From Liquorilactobacillus ghanensis DSM 18630 (GTDB lineage: Bacteria; Bacillota; Bacilli; Lactobacillales; Lactobacillaceae): DNA of 64,000 bases. Both the position numbers and the translations under genes were made by a program. Below are positions 8,905 through 17,048 of this stretch, one piece after another. The notes beneath the pieces are model-generated. The model was not told where the DNA came from, searched no databases, and was given only the letters and a program-made list of their open reading frames with translations. Position 1 is the first letter of the stretch. Each line of letters begins with the position of its first letter. The stretch lies in contig NZ_AZGB01000018.1 of NCBI RefSeq assembly GCF_001435235.1, positions 271,704 to 335,703 of the forward strand, in the 5' to 3' direction.

Positions 8905-10753
8905 CCCACAAATCCTCCTCGTACTCTTGATATGGCAACGAAATATAAAAAGTCGAACCCTTATTTTCAATACTGTCGACCCAAATCCTGCCGCCATGCA
9001 TTTCAATTACTTCTTTCGAGATTGCCAATCCTAAACCGGTTCCTCCTTGAGCTCGCGAACGAGCCTTATCTACCCGGAAGAAACGATCAAAGATATGTGC
9101 GATATCTTTTTTCGGAATTCCCAGTCCTTGATCAGAAATACTCAAAATTACATGACTGTGTGTTTCCAACAATCTGCAGGTAATAATCCCACCATCTGGC
9201 GAATATTTAATCGCATTGTTCATAATGTTATCAATTACCTGAATAAATTTATCGGTATCGATTTCAACCCATAACTCGCGCCGGGTAAAATCCCGCTTAA
9301 TGCTATAACGCTTATTCTTTTTACCATTATCTGGTTCATTTTTCAGCATCATATCAAACCGATCAAGAATGTAATTATAAAGTTCATTCAGATTAACTAA
9401 TTCCAAATCTAATTTAGCTGTCCCTGAATCCATTCGTGACAAACTCAAAAGATCATTAACCATTCGAATCATGCGGTCTGTCTCATCTTGAGTAACTTTC
9501 AAAAATCCGGGCGCTACCTTTTCATCTTTCCAAGCACCATCATTTAAAGCTTCAATATAACTACGCATACTCGTTAAAGGCGTCCGCAACTCATGTGAGA
9601 CGTTTGAAACAAACTCACGCCGTTCACGATCAATTCGCTGCTGTTCGGTAACATCATGCAATACACATACCAATCCACTAATAAAGCCAGACTCTCGCTG
9701 AATTAAAGAAAAGTAGGCGTTTAAAATTTGATCATGATGTTCATCAGACAAATCAACAATAATTTGATCTTGATTTTCTAACAAGTCACGCAAAGTATAT
9801 TGGCCGCGGATCTTTAAAATATCCAAAATAGACTGACCTTCGGCGGTATTAGCATCAATATCCAAATCTTCTGAAGCAGTTTCATTCATGATAATGACAT
9901 TTCCACGCCGATCAGTTGCGATAACTCCATCGGACATGTGCGACAAAACACTGTCTAATCGACGACGTTCAGCTTCTGAAGCTTCTTGAGCCTCTTCAAC
10001 TCTTACCGATAAATTATTAACTGCTTGCGCTAATTGTCCCAGCTCATCACGACCATAAACTTTGACTTGACCAGAGTAATCGCCGCGTGCAATTCGAGCA
10101 GTTTGTTTTTTCATGTCATCAATCGGTTTAGTAATCGCACTCGAAATCAAAATAGCTAAAAACAACCCTAAACCGGTTGCAATCAGAGATGCAGTAACAA
10201 AAATAGCGGTTACTCGGTTGAGGGATGCATAGACGGGTTCTAAACTCGCGCGTAAATAGACTGCCCCAACTAACGTGTTATTGTTGCCACCCGCACTAAA
10301 TAACGGCGTAATTGAAATATAATAACGTTTATTATCCGAGCGATCATAAGTTAATTTAGTATACGTTTTAGCATTATATAAAACTTGTTTAATATCAGCA
10401 TCAGTCGTTTTTTGCCCTACTAAGTTCTGATTATTCACATCGCTATCACCACGAATCGTTCCCTTGGTATCAACGACTTGAACCTCAGTAATATTAGCAT
10501 TATTAATATCTTCCAACAAATCGCGAATTCGGCCATCCGCTTCTCCAATGGAAGATTTAGTCAAATTGTCAATTAAAGAATTATCAACATAACTGGATAA
10601 TTCAATTTGCTGCTTAAATGTTTTCAAATCATCTCTTTTTAACTGTTGCAAAAAATAAGCCCCAACGATTTGAAAAGTTATCAATAACAACAAGGCAAAA
10701 ACTAAAGCTATTTTAAAATGAATTGATTGAAGAAAATGTATTTTTTTATTCAT
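8894..10753 (-). CDS. walK: Sensor histidine kinase WalK (VicK)
   Basis: The start is the ATG at 10751-10753 (MNKKIHFLQSIHFKIALVF), preceded by GGAG; the longer frame would overlap walR. The 619-residue kinase has TM1 (about 13-33), an extracellular sensor (about 38-180), TM2 (about 183-205), HAMP (about 205-258), a PAS domain (about 265-370), a dimerisation helix with phospho-acceptor His387 (FVSNVSHELRTPL) and an ATPase domain with N-box (DNIMNNAIKYS) and G-boxes (DQGLGIP, GGTGLGLAIS). WalK controls peptidoglycan hydrolase genes. The extracellular sensor is present, unlike in streptococcal VicK. Confidence 0.95.
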   Translation of the reverse strand: MNKKIHFLQSIHFKIALVFALLLLITFQIVGAYFLQQLKRDDLKTFKQQIELSSYVDNSLIDNLTKSSIGEADGRIRDLLEDINNANITEVQVVDTKGTIRGDSDVNNQNLVGQKTTDADIKQVLYNAKTYTKLTYDRSDNKRYYISITPLFSAGGNNNTLVGAVYLRASLEPVYASLNRVTAIFVTASLIATGLGLFLAILISSAITKPIDDMKKQTARIARGDYSGQVKVYGRDELGQLAQAVNNLSVRVEEAQEASEAERRRLDSVLSHMSDGVIATDRRGNVIIMNETASEDLDIDANTAEGQSILDILKIRGQYTLRDLLENQDQIIVDLSDEHHDQILNAYFSLIQRESGFISGLVCVLHDVTEQQRIDRERREFVSNVSHELRTPLTSMRSYIEALNDGAWKDEKVAPGFLKVTQDETDRMIRMVNDLLSLSRMDSGTAKLDLELVNLNELYNYILDRFDMMLKNEPDNGKKNKRYSIKRDFTRRELWVEIDTDKFIQVIDNIMNNAIKYSPDGGIITCRLLETHSHVILSISDQGLGIPKKDIAHIFDRFFRVDKARSRAQGGTGLGLAISKEVIEMHGGRIWVDSIENKGSTFYISLPYQEYEEDLWDEA

Positions 10754-10785
10754 GAAAGCTCCATAACAATTAACTCTGAGGAAAT

Positions 10786-11502
10786 TTATTCCGCGTCGGG
10801 ATTGCGCAAATAGTAACCAACACCGCGTCGCGTAACCAACCAAACAGGACGGCTGGGATTATCTTCAATTTTTTCTCGCAAACGTCGAACTGTTACATCA
10901 ACTGTTCGTACATCACCAAAATAATCATATCCCCACACCGTCTGTAATAAATGCTCTCTAGTCATGACTTGACCAATATGTTTGGCTAAATAATAAAGTA
11001 ATTCAAATTCACGGTGAGTTAATTCTATCTTTTGATCACGCTTAGAAACCATATAAGCTTCGGGATGAATTGTTAAATCACCAATTGTAATATCACTGTT
11101 CTTATTTTCTTCCTCTTCCTGCTTGGCATTGGCTGCTACGGTTGATTGGCGTCGCAAATTCGCTTTAACGCGAGCAACTAATTCACGATTAGAAAACGGC
11201 TTAGTTACGTAATCATCAGCCCCCAATTCTAGCCCTAAAACTTTATCAATTTCAGCATCTTTAGCCGTTACCATAATAATTGGCATATCATACTTTTTTC
11301 TAACTTCTCGAGCTACTTCAAGACCGTCCACTTTTGGCAACATAATATCTAATAAAATCAAGTCAGGTTTAACTTCTTCAACTTGATCCAAAGCTTCTTG
11401 CCCATCATAAGCTGTATAAACGTCAAATCCCTCTTTAGTTAAGTTAAATTTGACAATATCTGAAATCGGTTTTTCATCATCAACCACTAAAATTTTTTTC
11501 AA
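10786..11502 (-). CDS. walR: Response regulator WalR (VicR), OmpR family
   Basis: The 238-residue regulator has a receiver domain with acidic pocket VVDDE, phospho-acceptor Asp52 (LILLDIMLP) and [20 protein letters not shown] switch residues, then a winged-helix DNA-binding domain ([40 protein letters not shown]). It is the first gene of the wal operon and in most Bacilli is essential, coordinating cell-wall turnover with growth. The gap to walK is 32 bases. Confidence 0.97.
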   Translation of the reverse strand: MKKILVVDDEKPISDIVKFNLTKEGFDVYTAYDGQEALDQVEEVKPDLILLDIMLPKVDGLEVAREVRKKYDMPIIMVTAKDAEIDKVLGLELGADDYVTKPFSNRELVARVKANLRRQSTVAANAKQEEEENKNSDITIGDLTIHPEAYMVSKRDQKIELTHREFELLYYLAKHIGQVMTREHLLQTVWGYDYFGDVRTVDVTVRRLREKIEDNPSRPVWLVTRRGVGYYLRNPDAE

Positions 11503-11730
11503 CTGTCCAAACTCCCTTCTTTTTTTTCACAAGGGGAAACCATCTCATTTTTATACTCAAGCCTTGTTTGCATTAAATCACAGATCGCACTTTTTAAAAT
11601 ACCTGCTTTAATTACAAAGTTCGCCTTCTATATTATAACCTATCTCTAAATCAAAGCAAAACGGCACTTTCCGCTTATTTTTACATGCTATAATGATTTT
11701 TAAATACTTCAATGTCGGGTGGTGATTTTT

Positions 11731-12582
11731 TTGCTCCAAAAATTATTAATAATTCAAGACCTTTCATGTGCTGGTCAAGTTTCATTAAGTAGTGCTCTTC
11801 CAATTCTAGGCGCTGCCGGGTATCAACCAACCGTTTTGCCAACTGCTTTGCTATCAACTCACACCGGGGGCTTTGGTGAAAACACTTTTTTAGATCTAAG
11901 CTCTGAATTAACAAAGATTATCAATCATTGGTCAACAATTCCACTTACTTTTTCCAATGTTTACTTGGGCTACTTAGGACAATCTGCTATCTCAGTGATT
12001 TTAAATCAACTCAAACAAGTTTTGACAGCTGAATCAGCTATTCTACTTGATCCTGTAATGGGTGATCATGGGAAGCTTTATCAGGGCTTTAATCAGGACT
12101 ATCCAGCTCAAGTTTGCCAATTAGCTAAATATGCTGCCTTGCTGACACCTAATCTAACCGAAGCAGAGTTATTATTACAGCGACCTTTAAGTTCTGGAAC
12201 TGTAACTATTGGCTACGCTCAACAATTAATGATGGATCTGCAAAAAAAATTCAAACATTCCGCAATTCTGATCACCGGAGTAAACTTATCTCAACAAAAA
12301 ATTGCTGTTTTGGGCAGTGAAGGTATTTCCCGGGAAATCTGGCAATTAACTACACCCAAATTACCGGGAAATTATTTTGGTACTGGTGATCTTTTTGCAA
12401 GTGCCATAACAGCTGCTGTTTTAAAAAAAGTTCCTCTAAAAAAAGCTGCTCAGATTGCAATGAACTTTGTTGCTGACAACCTTAAACAACGCGAATTGGT
12501 TTTTCCTAAAATTGATTCTCGATTAGGGCTTGATTATTCCGATGGTTTACCCTTATTATTAAAACAATTAAATACTTTCTAG
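11731..12582 (+). CDS. pdxK: Pyridoxal kinase (PdxK/PdxY type, ribokinase fold)
   Basis: The protein has about 283 residues with the ribokinase-fold pattern: LLIIQDLSCAGQVSL at the N-terminus, LDPVMGDHGKLY in the middle, LTPNLTEAELLL, and the anion-hole/catalytic segment GNYFGTGDLFASAITAA near the C-terminus, where Asp is the general base. It would phosphorylate pyridoxal, pyridoxine or pyridoxamine with ATP. I chose the TTG at 11731 because GGTGGTGAT, nearly a perfect Shine-Dalgarno, ends 4 bases before it; a GTG at 11719 would place that motif inside the gene. The next gene, an ECF S-component, begins 12 bases later, suggesting a B6 salvage operon. Confidence 0.88.
   Translation: MLQKLLIIQDLSCAGQVSLSSALPILGAAGYQPTVLPTALLSTHTGGFGENTFLDLSSELTKIINHWSTIPLTFSNVYLGYLGQSAISVILNQLKQVLTAESAILLDPVMGDHGKLYQGFNQDYPAQVCQLAKYAALLTPNLTEAELLLQRPLSSGTVTIGYAQQLMMDLQKKFKHSAILITGVNLSQQKIAVLGSEGISREIWQLTTPKLPGNYFGTGDLFASAITAAVLKKVPLKKAAQIAMNFVADNLKQRELVFPKIDSRLGLDYSDGLPLLLKQLNTF
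12325..12338. promoter_or_regulatory. Noc-box-like site inside pdxK
   Basis: ATTTCCCGGGAAAT is a perfect match to the Noc-binding palindrome described in Bacillus subtilis. It is intragenic, in a non-replication gene, so there is no obvious coding reason for it. Confidence 0.55.
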
Positions 12583-12594
12583 GGGGCTTCTTTT

Positions 12595-13149
12595 ATGAGG
12601 GATCATCCGAATTCGTTAAGAAGTGTTATTTTAACTGGTCTGTTTGCAGCTATTATTTATATCGGTATTTTTATTTTAAGAATTCCTATTCCGGCAATGG
12701 TCGGTCGTCCTTTTATTCATTTTGGCAACACTTTAGCCGCTCTAGCTGTTTTATTTCTTGGTTTTCGTAATGGTACTTTAGCTGGTGTAATTGGACTTGG
12801 AGGATTCGATATCTTAAACGGATACGCGGCAACATCATGGTTGACCATGTTGGAGGTTTTAGTCGTAGCCATTGTAATCGAATTGCTCTTTCGCTTCTTT
12901 GATTATCAAGATCATCGAAAACAAATTATTATTATTGCAATTGCTGCCGGTGCAACAAAAATTTTCACCTCATATTGCACCTCCATTATTGAAGCGTTAA
13001 TGGTTGGAACTAGTTTTAAAACTGCTATTGTTGCCTCTTTTTTGAGTTTACCAGCAACCGTCATTAACTCAATTTCAACTGCCATTTGTGTTCCGCTGCT
13101 GTATTTCTTGTTAAAAAAAGTTTTATTAGCTGCTCATTTCAGCAATTAA
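12595..13149 (+). CDS. ECF transporter S component, probably vitamin B6
   Basis: The 184-residue protein has about six hydrophobic helices and the ECF S-component look: an early small-residue-rich helix (LTGLFAAIIYIGIFIL), then GRPFIHFGNTLAALAVLFLGFRNG and GLGGFDILNGYAATSWL. S components bind a vitamin with high affinity and dock on a shared EcfA-A'-T module, which is not in this window. It follows the pyridoxal kinase by 12 bases with the ribosome-binding sequence AGGGGGC, so a pyridoxine/pyridoxal substrate is the natural inference. Confidence 0.8.
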   Translation: MRDHPNSLRSVILTGLFAAIIYIGIFILRIPIPAMVGRPFIHFGNTLAALAVLFLGFRNGTLAGVIGLGGFDILNGYAATSWLTMLEVLVVAIVIELLFRFFDYQDHRKQIIIIAIAAGATKIFTSYCTSIIEALMVGTSFKTAIVASFLSLPATVINSISTAICVPLLYFLLKKVLLAAHFSN

Positions 13150-13232
13150 ATAGTTTTTTTCATTTTTTTTGGATTTGCTATTGCTAAACTCGGTTCATTT
13201 ATGATAGTATATTTCTTGTTGATAAATGAATT

Positions 13233-13305
13233 GGGTGGCTAGCTCAGCTGGCAGAGCAACGGACTCTTAATCCGTGGGTCCAGGGTTCGATCCCCTGGCC
13301 ACCCA
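13233..13305 (+). tRNA. tRNA-Lys (CTT)
   Basis: The cloverleaf can be read base by base: acceptor GGGTGGC with GCCACCC plus discriminator A, D-arm GCTC/GAGC, anticodon stem ACGGA/TCCGT with loop CTCTTAA (anticodon CTT, reading AAG), and T-arm CAGGG/CCCTG with TTCGATC. CCA is not encoded. It is a single gene and not part of an rRNA operon. Confidence 0.95.
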
Positions 13306-13878
13306 TCAGAGGTTTACTAACCAGTAATAATAAGCGCTACAATCGCTTTTATTGCTGGTTTTGTTTTTATATATGTTCGTCTATTTCTAATAAATAATAA
13401 AAAAAGAGAACCACAGAGAGAACCACAAATAATCTTCTGGCGGCGGTGGCTGTTACTCAATCGAGAGCAGTTTTTTAGTGCAAAAATAACCAATCCAATT
13501 ATGGACTGGTTATTTTATAATATACTAATTTGTGTAGCTTATCCAATCTGCAACGGATTGAGGTGTCTAACACTGTTTAACTCACTTTTTACAACTTCAA
13601 TGTGTCAAATTATTGCTAATCAATCAACCGTTAAGCCATAGCTTTCTGCAAAAATATTTAGTACACTTTATTTTTCATGTAGTTAAACTTACTCTCTGAG
13701 CATTGTCACATCTGTTAATGTAACTCATTGCTTTTATTTTTTCGGTTTTATTGTTTAATTTAATTATTTAATCACTCAGCTACATTCATATTGTTTATTT
13801 TTATCAAGTCACTTTATTTAACAAAAGTCCTTTTTTAGCATACGCTTAAATTACATTTTTGATTTAGGAGGTATTTAT
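13306..13878. other. 573-base gap without a gene, including tandem GAGAACCACA repeat
   Basis: No convincing coding frame is seen in either direction. The gap has two near-tandem copies of GAGAACCACA around 13408-13428, a terminator hairpin at 13483-13516 with no gene in front of it, and an AT-rich stretch leading to the aldo/keto reductase. tRNA 3' ends are common integration sites, so a decayed integrated element is possible, but I saw no integrase remnant or duplicated tRNA end. Confidence 0.4.
13483..13516 (+). terminator. Orphan terminator hairpin downstream of tRNA-Lys
   Basis: AAATAACCA and TGGTTATTT form the stem, extended inward by TCCA/TGGA with one mismatch, around a 4-5 base loop, and T-rich sequence follows on the plus strand. 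It is nearly symmetric, so it might act in both directions. It may end the tRNA-Lys transcript about 180 bases downstream. Confidence 0.55.
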
Positions 13879-14718
13879 ATGAGTATTCCCAACGTTGAAC
13901 TTAATGATGGTCATTTTTTACCAGCTATTGGGTTAGGAACATATCAAATCCGTGGCGGTCAAGGAATTGATCAAGTTCTTTCAGCAATCCAAGATGGCTA
14001 TCGTTTGCTTGATACTTCAACCAATTATAATAGTGAAGGAATCGTGGGTGAAGCTATTCGCCGATCAGGTATCCCGCGTGCCAATTTCTTTGTTACCACT
14101 AAGCTTCCTGGAAGGTATCACCATTTTGATGATACTTTGATGAGCATTCAAGAATCATTATGCCGGATGGGGCTCAATTATTTTGATCTTTATTTAATTC
14201 ACTGGCCACTTCCTAAACGTGGGCTTTATCTTGAAGCATGGAAAGCAATGATTATCGCTCAAAAAATGGGATTGATTCGTTCAATTGGCGTATCAAATTT
14301 TGAACCAGAACACTTGGATCGATTAATTACTGAAACGGGAGTTACCCCAGCCGTTAATCAAATTGAAATTCATCCTTATTGGGTACAGGAAAAAATGCTC
14401 TTAGAGAATAAGAAACGCAATATTGTCACAGAAGCATGGAGCCCATTAGGTCGTGGTAATCAATCTTTGAAAGAAAAAGTTATTATTGACTTAGCAAATA
14501 AATATAAAAAATCACCTGCTCAAATAATTCTCCGCTGGCATCAATTACGTGGAATTGTCCCAATTCCTAAATCCAGCAGTTTGGTACATCAACGACAAAA
14601 TCTTGATACTTTTGATTTCAAGTTAACCACATCCGAAATCAAATCAATCAACGCTTTAAATAAGCCAACTGGAAGAATTAACAACCAAGATCCAAATGAG
14701 TACGAAGAATTTGATTAG
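13879..14718 (+). CDS. Aldo/keto reductase (AKR5-like)
   Basis: The 279-residue NADPH-dependent oxidoreductase has the catalytic tetrad segments LLDTSTNYNSE (Asp, Tyr), FVTTKL (Lys) and DLYLIHWP (His), the SIGVSNFEPEHLD strand, and the cofactor-binding IPIPKSSS loop near the C-terminus. It resembles 2,5-diketo-gluconate/methylglyoxal reductases. A strong ribosome-binding site (TAGGAGGTAT) lies in front. It is a single gene between two tRNAs. A second paralogue is at 37733-38590. The physiological substrate cannot be read from sequence. Confidence 0.88.
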   Translation: MSIPNVELNDGHFLPAIGLGTYQIRGGQGIDQVLSAIQDGYRLLDTSTNYNSEGIVGEAIRRSGIPRANFFVTTKLPGRYHHFDDTLMSIQESLCRMGLNYFDLYLIHWPLPKRGLYLEAWKAMIIAQKMGLIRSIGVSNFEPEHLDRLITETGVTPAVNQIEIHPYWVQEKMLLENKKRNIVTEAWSPLGRGNQSLKEKVIIDLANKYKKSPAQIILRWHQLRGIVPIPKSSSLVHQRQNLDTFDFKLTTSEIKSINALNKPTGRINNQDPNEYEEFD

Positions 14719-14843
14719 TTACTAGTTTCTTTTTGAATTTGAAACAATCAATTAACTATTACTGAACCTTTTGATTAAATTTCAAAAAAAGTATTTACAA
14801 AATGCTAAGGATATGATTTAATTATATATGTTGATAATTTAAT

Positions 14844-14915
14844 TGCTCAGTAGTTCAGTGGTAGAATAATTGACTGTTAATCAAGAGGTCGCAGGTTCGA
14901 ACCCTGCCTGAGCAG
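14844..14915 (+). tRNA. tRNA-Asn (GTT)
   Basis: The acceptor stem is TGCTCAG with CTGAGCA and discriminator G, the D-arm is GTTC/GAAT (with a G-T pair), the anticodon loop is CTGTTAA (anticodon GTT), and the T-arm is GCAGG/CCTGC with TTCGAAC. The anticodon stem closes with four good pairs and an A-G at its outer end, as is common for tRNA-Asn. CCA is not encoded. A strong terminator follows immediately. Confidence 0.92.
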
Positions 14916-14921
14916 CTAAGT

Positions 14922-14952
14922 AAAGCATGGTATTTGATACCATGCTTTTTTA
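14922..14952 (+). terminator. Terminator of tRNA-Asn
   Basis: AAAGCATGGTAT pairs with ATACCATGCTTT around a TTG loop, followed by a run of T. It begins 7 bases after the tRNA discriminator base. Confidence 0.92.
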
Positions 14953-14977
14953 ATATTCTAAATTATTTTCAAATTAA

Positions 14978-14993
14978 TGTTTCACATGAAACA
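14978..14993. promoter_or_regulatory. parS-like ParB-binding site
   Basis: TGTTTCACATGAAACA differs at one position from the ParB/Spo0J site TGTTTCACGTGAAACA. It lies inside a longer palindrome (14971-15000) that is perfect apart from the two central bases. It is intergenic, about 18 kb from oriC, as expected for a parS site. No parA or parB gene is in the window. Confidence 0.7.
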
Positions 14994-15008
14994 TTAATTT
15001 AAGTAACT

Positions 15009-15104
15009 AAAAAAGATAGTACTTAATCTGGCAATTCTCCAATTAGATTTTTAGTCTAACTTTTTTTGGAGGAGGATCACTACAAGTTCATAACTATCTT
15101 TTTT
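15009..15104. repeat. 96-base element bounded by 12-bp perfect inverted repeats
   Basis: AAAAAAGATAGT at 15009-15020 is repeated inverted as ACTATCTTTTTT at 15093-15104. Inside are nested complementary pairs CTCCAA/TTGGAG and TTAGA/TCTAA. Either strand would fold into a long branched stem ending in T-rich sequence, so it could be the terminator of the NhaC-family gene (stop at 15121), a small structured RNA, or a MITE-like element. Confidence 0.5.
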
Positions 15105-15120
15105 AAAAGCTTATTTAATT

Positions 15121-16533
15121 TTATACATTCGATTTTACTACTTTATTAAGTTTCCGATTTTTTTCTTTGGTTAATAATCCAATTCCAGTTAAGGCACTGA
15201 TAATTGAAAACACCGGGCAAAGCAAGCTGAAGAAAACAAATGGCAAATAATTAATGGTAGCTACTCCTAAAGTATTTGTTAGAAAAACACCACCAACTCC
15301 CCAAGGAACTAAGTAGTTAATAACTGTTCCCCCTTCTTCTAAAACTCTGCCTAATGCATCATTTGCTAATCCCCCTTGATTAAAAGCCGATTTAAATGCT
15401 CTGCCTGGTAAGATAATAGATAAAAATTGCTCACCAACAAAAATATTTATCCCCAAACACGCCGCTAATCCTGCGATAATTAATTTAAGATGACTATTTA
15501 AATGCTTACTGAGCGGTTCCATTAAAGCAGTAATCAATCCAAATTTAACCAATAAACCACCTAATGAAAGTGTCAAAACAATCAAGGCAACAGTTGGCAT
15601 CATGCTGACAATTCCACCACGAGATAATAATATATTAACCGACTTGTTAGCTGTTTGAGCAACATATCCATTAGTAATAATTGTTGCCAACTTGGTAATT
15701 CCTAATTTAGGTTGCTGAACAAAAATTATCCCACTGGTAATAAAAATATTTAATAACATCGTTGGAATTGCCGGCATTTTAAATCCTGCACAAACAAATA
15801 CCAAAATTATTGGCAGCAAGACCCAAAAAGATATATTAAAATTAGTTTGCAAAACATGAACTGTTTGATTTATCTTTGTCAGACTTGTCTGGGCATTGTC
15901 ATGACCAATCAAGGTAAATAATATCAAGCTAACAATTCCGGCTGGCCCCATTGTCCATAAAAGATCTTTAATATGTTGAAATAAATCTGTATCAACTACT
16001 GCCGCTGCTAAATTATTTGTTTCAGAAAGAGGTGAAAGTTTATCACCCCAAATTGCTCCAGCAATTATTGCTCCAGCTACCATTGCTGGATTAAGATTCA
16101 TAGTAATTCCCATCCCCATAAAAGCAATTCCAACTGTTGAAGCTACCGTAAACGCACTTCCGACTGCACTCCCAACCAATGTGCAAACAATAAATACTGA
16201 AGGTAAAAACCAACGCACACTGATTAATTTAAATCCAATAACCATTAAGGTAGGAATTGTCCCAGCTGCAATCCAAGTACTGATCATTGCTCCAATCAAA
16301 ATAAATATAAAAATCGGTACAATTCCCTTTTCAATACCATCTCTAATTCCAGCGTTAACATTTAACCAGTCAAATCCACGAACGCGTGACCATAAAATTA
16401 CAAAACTCATTGCCAGCATTACTGGTACCTGTGGCGAAAGTCCAAAAACAATAACCCCTGTTCCCATAATAAGTAAAACTATCGCTAGGACGATTGCTGC
16501 CTCAATTCCCTTAATTTTCATCTGTTTTTTCAT
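15121..16533 (-). CDS. NhaC-family transporter (T-box controlled, candidate tyrosine carrier)
   Basis: The 470-residue integral membrane protein has about 11-12 hydrophobic helices. NhaC-like segments include IAGAIWGDKLSPLSETNNLAA and VGEQFLSIILPGRAFKSAF. The family contains Na+/H+ and malate/lactate antiporters, and some members under Tyr-type T-boxes have been proposed to carry tyrosine (YheL-like). It is a single gene, preceded by a T-box leader at 16640-16876 with a probable UAC specifier. I therefore favour an amino-acid, probably tyrosine, carrier over a housekeeping Na+/H+ antiporter; this is inference from the leader. Confidence 0.8.
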   Translation of the reverse strand: MKKQMKIKGIEAAIVLAIVLLIMGTGVIVFGLSPQVPVMLAMSFVILWSRVRGFDWLNVNAGIRDGIEKGIVPIFIFILIGAMISTWIAAGTIPTLMVIGFKLISVRWFLPSVFIVCTLVGSAVGSAFTVASTVGIAFMGMGITMNLNPAMVAGAIIAGAIWGDKLSPLSETNNLAAAVVDTDLFQHIKDLLWTMGPAGIVSLILFTLIGHDNAQTSLTKINQTVHVLQTNFNISFWVLLPIILVFVCAGFKMPAIPTMLLNIFITSGIIFVQQPKLGITKLATIITNGYVAQTANKSVNILLSRGGIVSMMPTVALIVLTLSLGGLLVKFGLITALMEPLSKHLNSHLKLIIAGLAACLGINIFVGEQFLSIILPGRAFKSAFNQGGLANDALGRVLEEGGTVINYLVPWGVGGVFLTNTLGVATINYLPFVFFSLLCPVFSIISALTGIGLLTKEKNRKLNKVVKSNV

Positions 16534-16639
16534 TTTAGCTTTCCTCTCTATTGTTTGTTTTCTAGACTAAATAATTATTAAACATACAATATCGCGGAAG
16601 TCCCCCAACTTTTCTCATAGTAAAAACTCCTTTAAATAT

Positions 16640-16876
16640 AAAAAAATCCCGATTGCATTAAACGCAATCGGGACGATTATCCGTGGTACCACCCAAATTA
16701 AAACTATTTCTATCAATAGTTTTCACTCTTTTGACAATTAACGGTGTCACCCGTTATCAAAAACTCAACTGCGGTATTTCATTATCATACCCTGATTGGT
16801 TCGCAGCAACCACCAACTTCCTGACACCCAGATAAAATAACTACTTATGCAGTCTTCAACGTTCACATATTAAATT
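16640..16876 (-). ncRNA. T-box riboswitch, probable tyrosine (UAC) specifier
   Basis: The minus strand carries the T-box consensus (GGGTGGTACCACGG at 16694-16681), followed by an intrinsic terminator (CCCGATTGC...GCAATCGGG then seven T, 16672-16640). Upstream, Stem I has AGTA, GGTGGTTGCTGCGAACC distal elements and a specifier loop (TGAAATACCGC) in which UAC lies one base after GAA, at 16776-16774. The Ile-type T-box at 57795-58100 has the same spacing, which supports the phase. Uncharged tRNA would stabilise the antiterminator and switch on the NhaC-family gene. Confidence 0.88.
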
Positions 16877-16882
16877 AATGAA

Positions 16883-16911
16883 AGATTAACACTTTATAAT
16901 TTATCTGTCAA
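16883..16911 (-). promoter_or_regulatory. Sigma-A promoter of the T-box/NhaC unit
   Basis: TTGACA (16911-16906) and TAATCT (16888-16883) are separated by 17 bases on the minus strand, directly upstream of Stem I of the T-box leader. Confidence 0.85.
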
Positions 16912-16938
16912 CTAAGTATAACAGAATATTTTCCAATC

Positions 16939-16954
16939 TGTTTCACGTGGAACA
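16939..16954. promoter_or_regulatory. parS-like ParB-binding site
   Basis: TGTTTCACGTGGAACA matches the parS consensus TGTTTCACGTGAAACA at 15 of 16 positions, including the central CACGTG. It is intergenic, between the T-box promoter and the thioesterase gene. Confidence 0.72.
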
Positions 16955-17048
16955 TTTTCAAGCCAATAAGCTGCTTGCACAAAAGATGTAAAAGTATCAA
17001 AATAATAAGTAATCAACTTAAAAGGAGTGCATCATTCTGTCAGTCACA

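Noticed and set aside
11681..11914. 77-codon minus-strand frame
   Set aside because: Antisense to the start of the pyridoxal kinase gene, including its ribosome-binding site.
16181..16570. 129-codon plus-strand frame
   Set aside because: It lies antisense to the NhaC-family gene, whose hydrophobic codons create Thr/Ile/Pro-rich shadow frames. No ribosome-binding site or family features.
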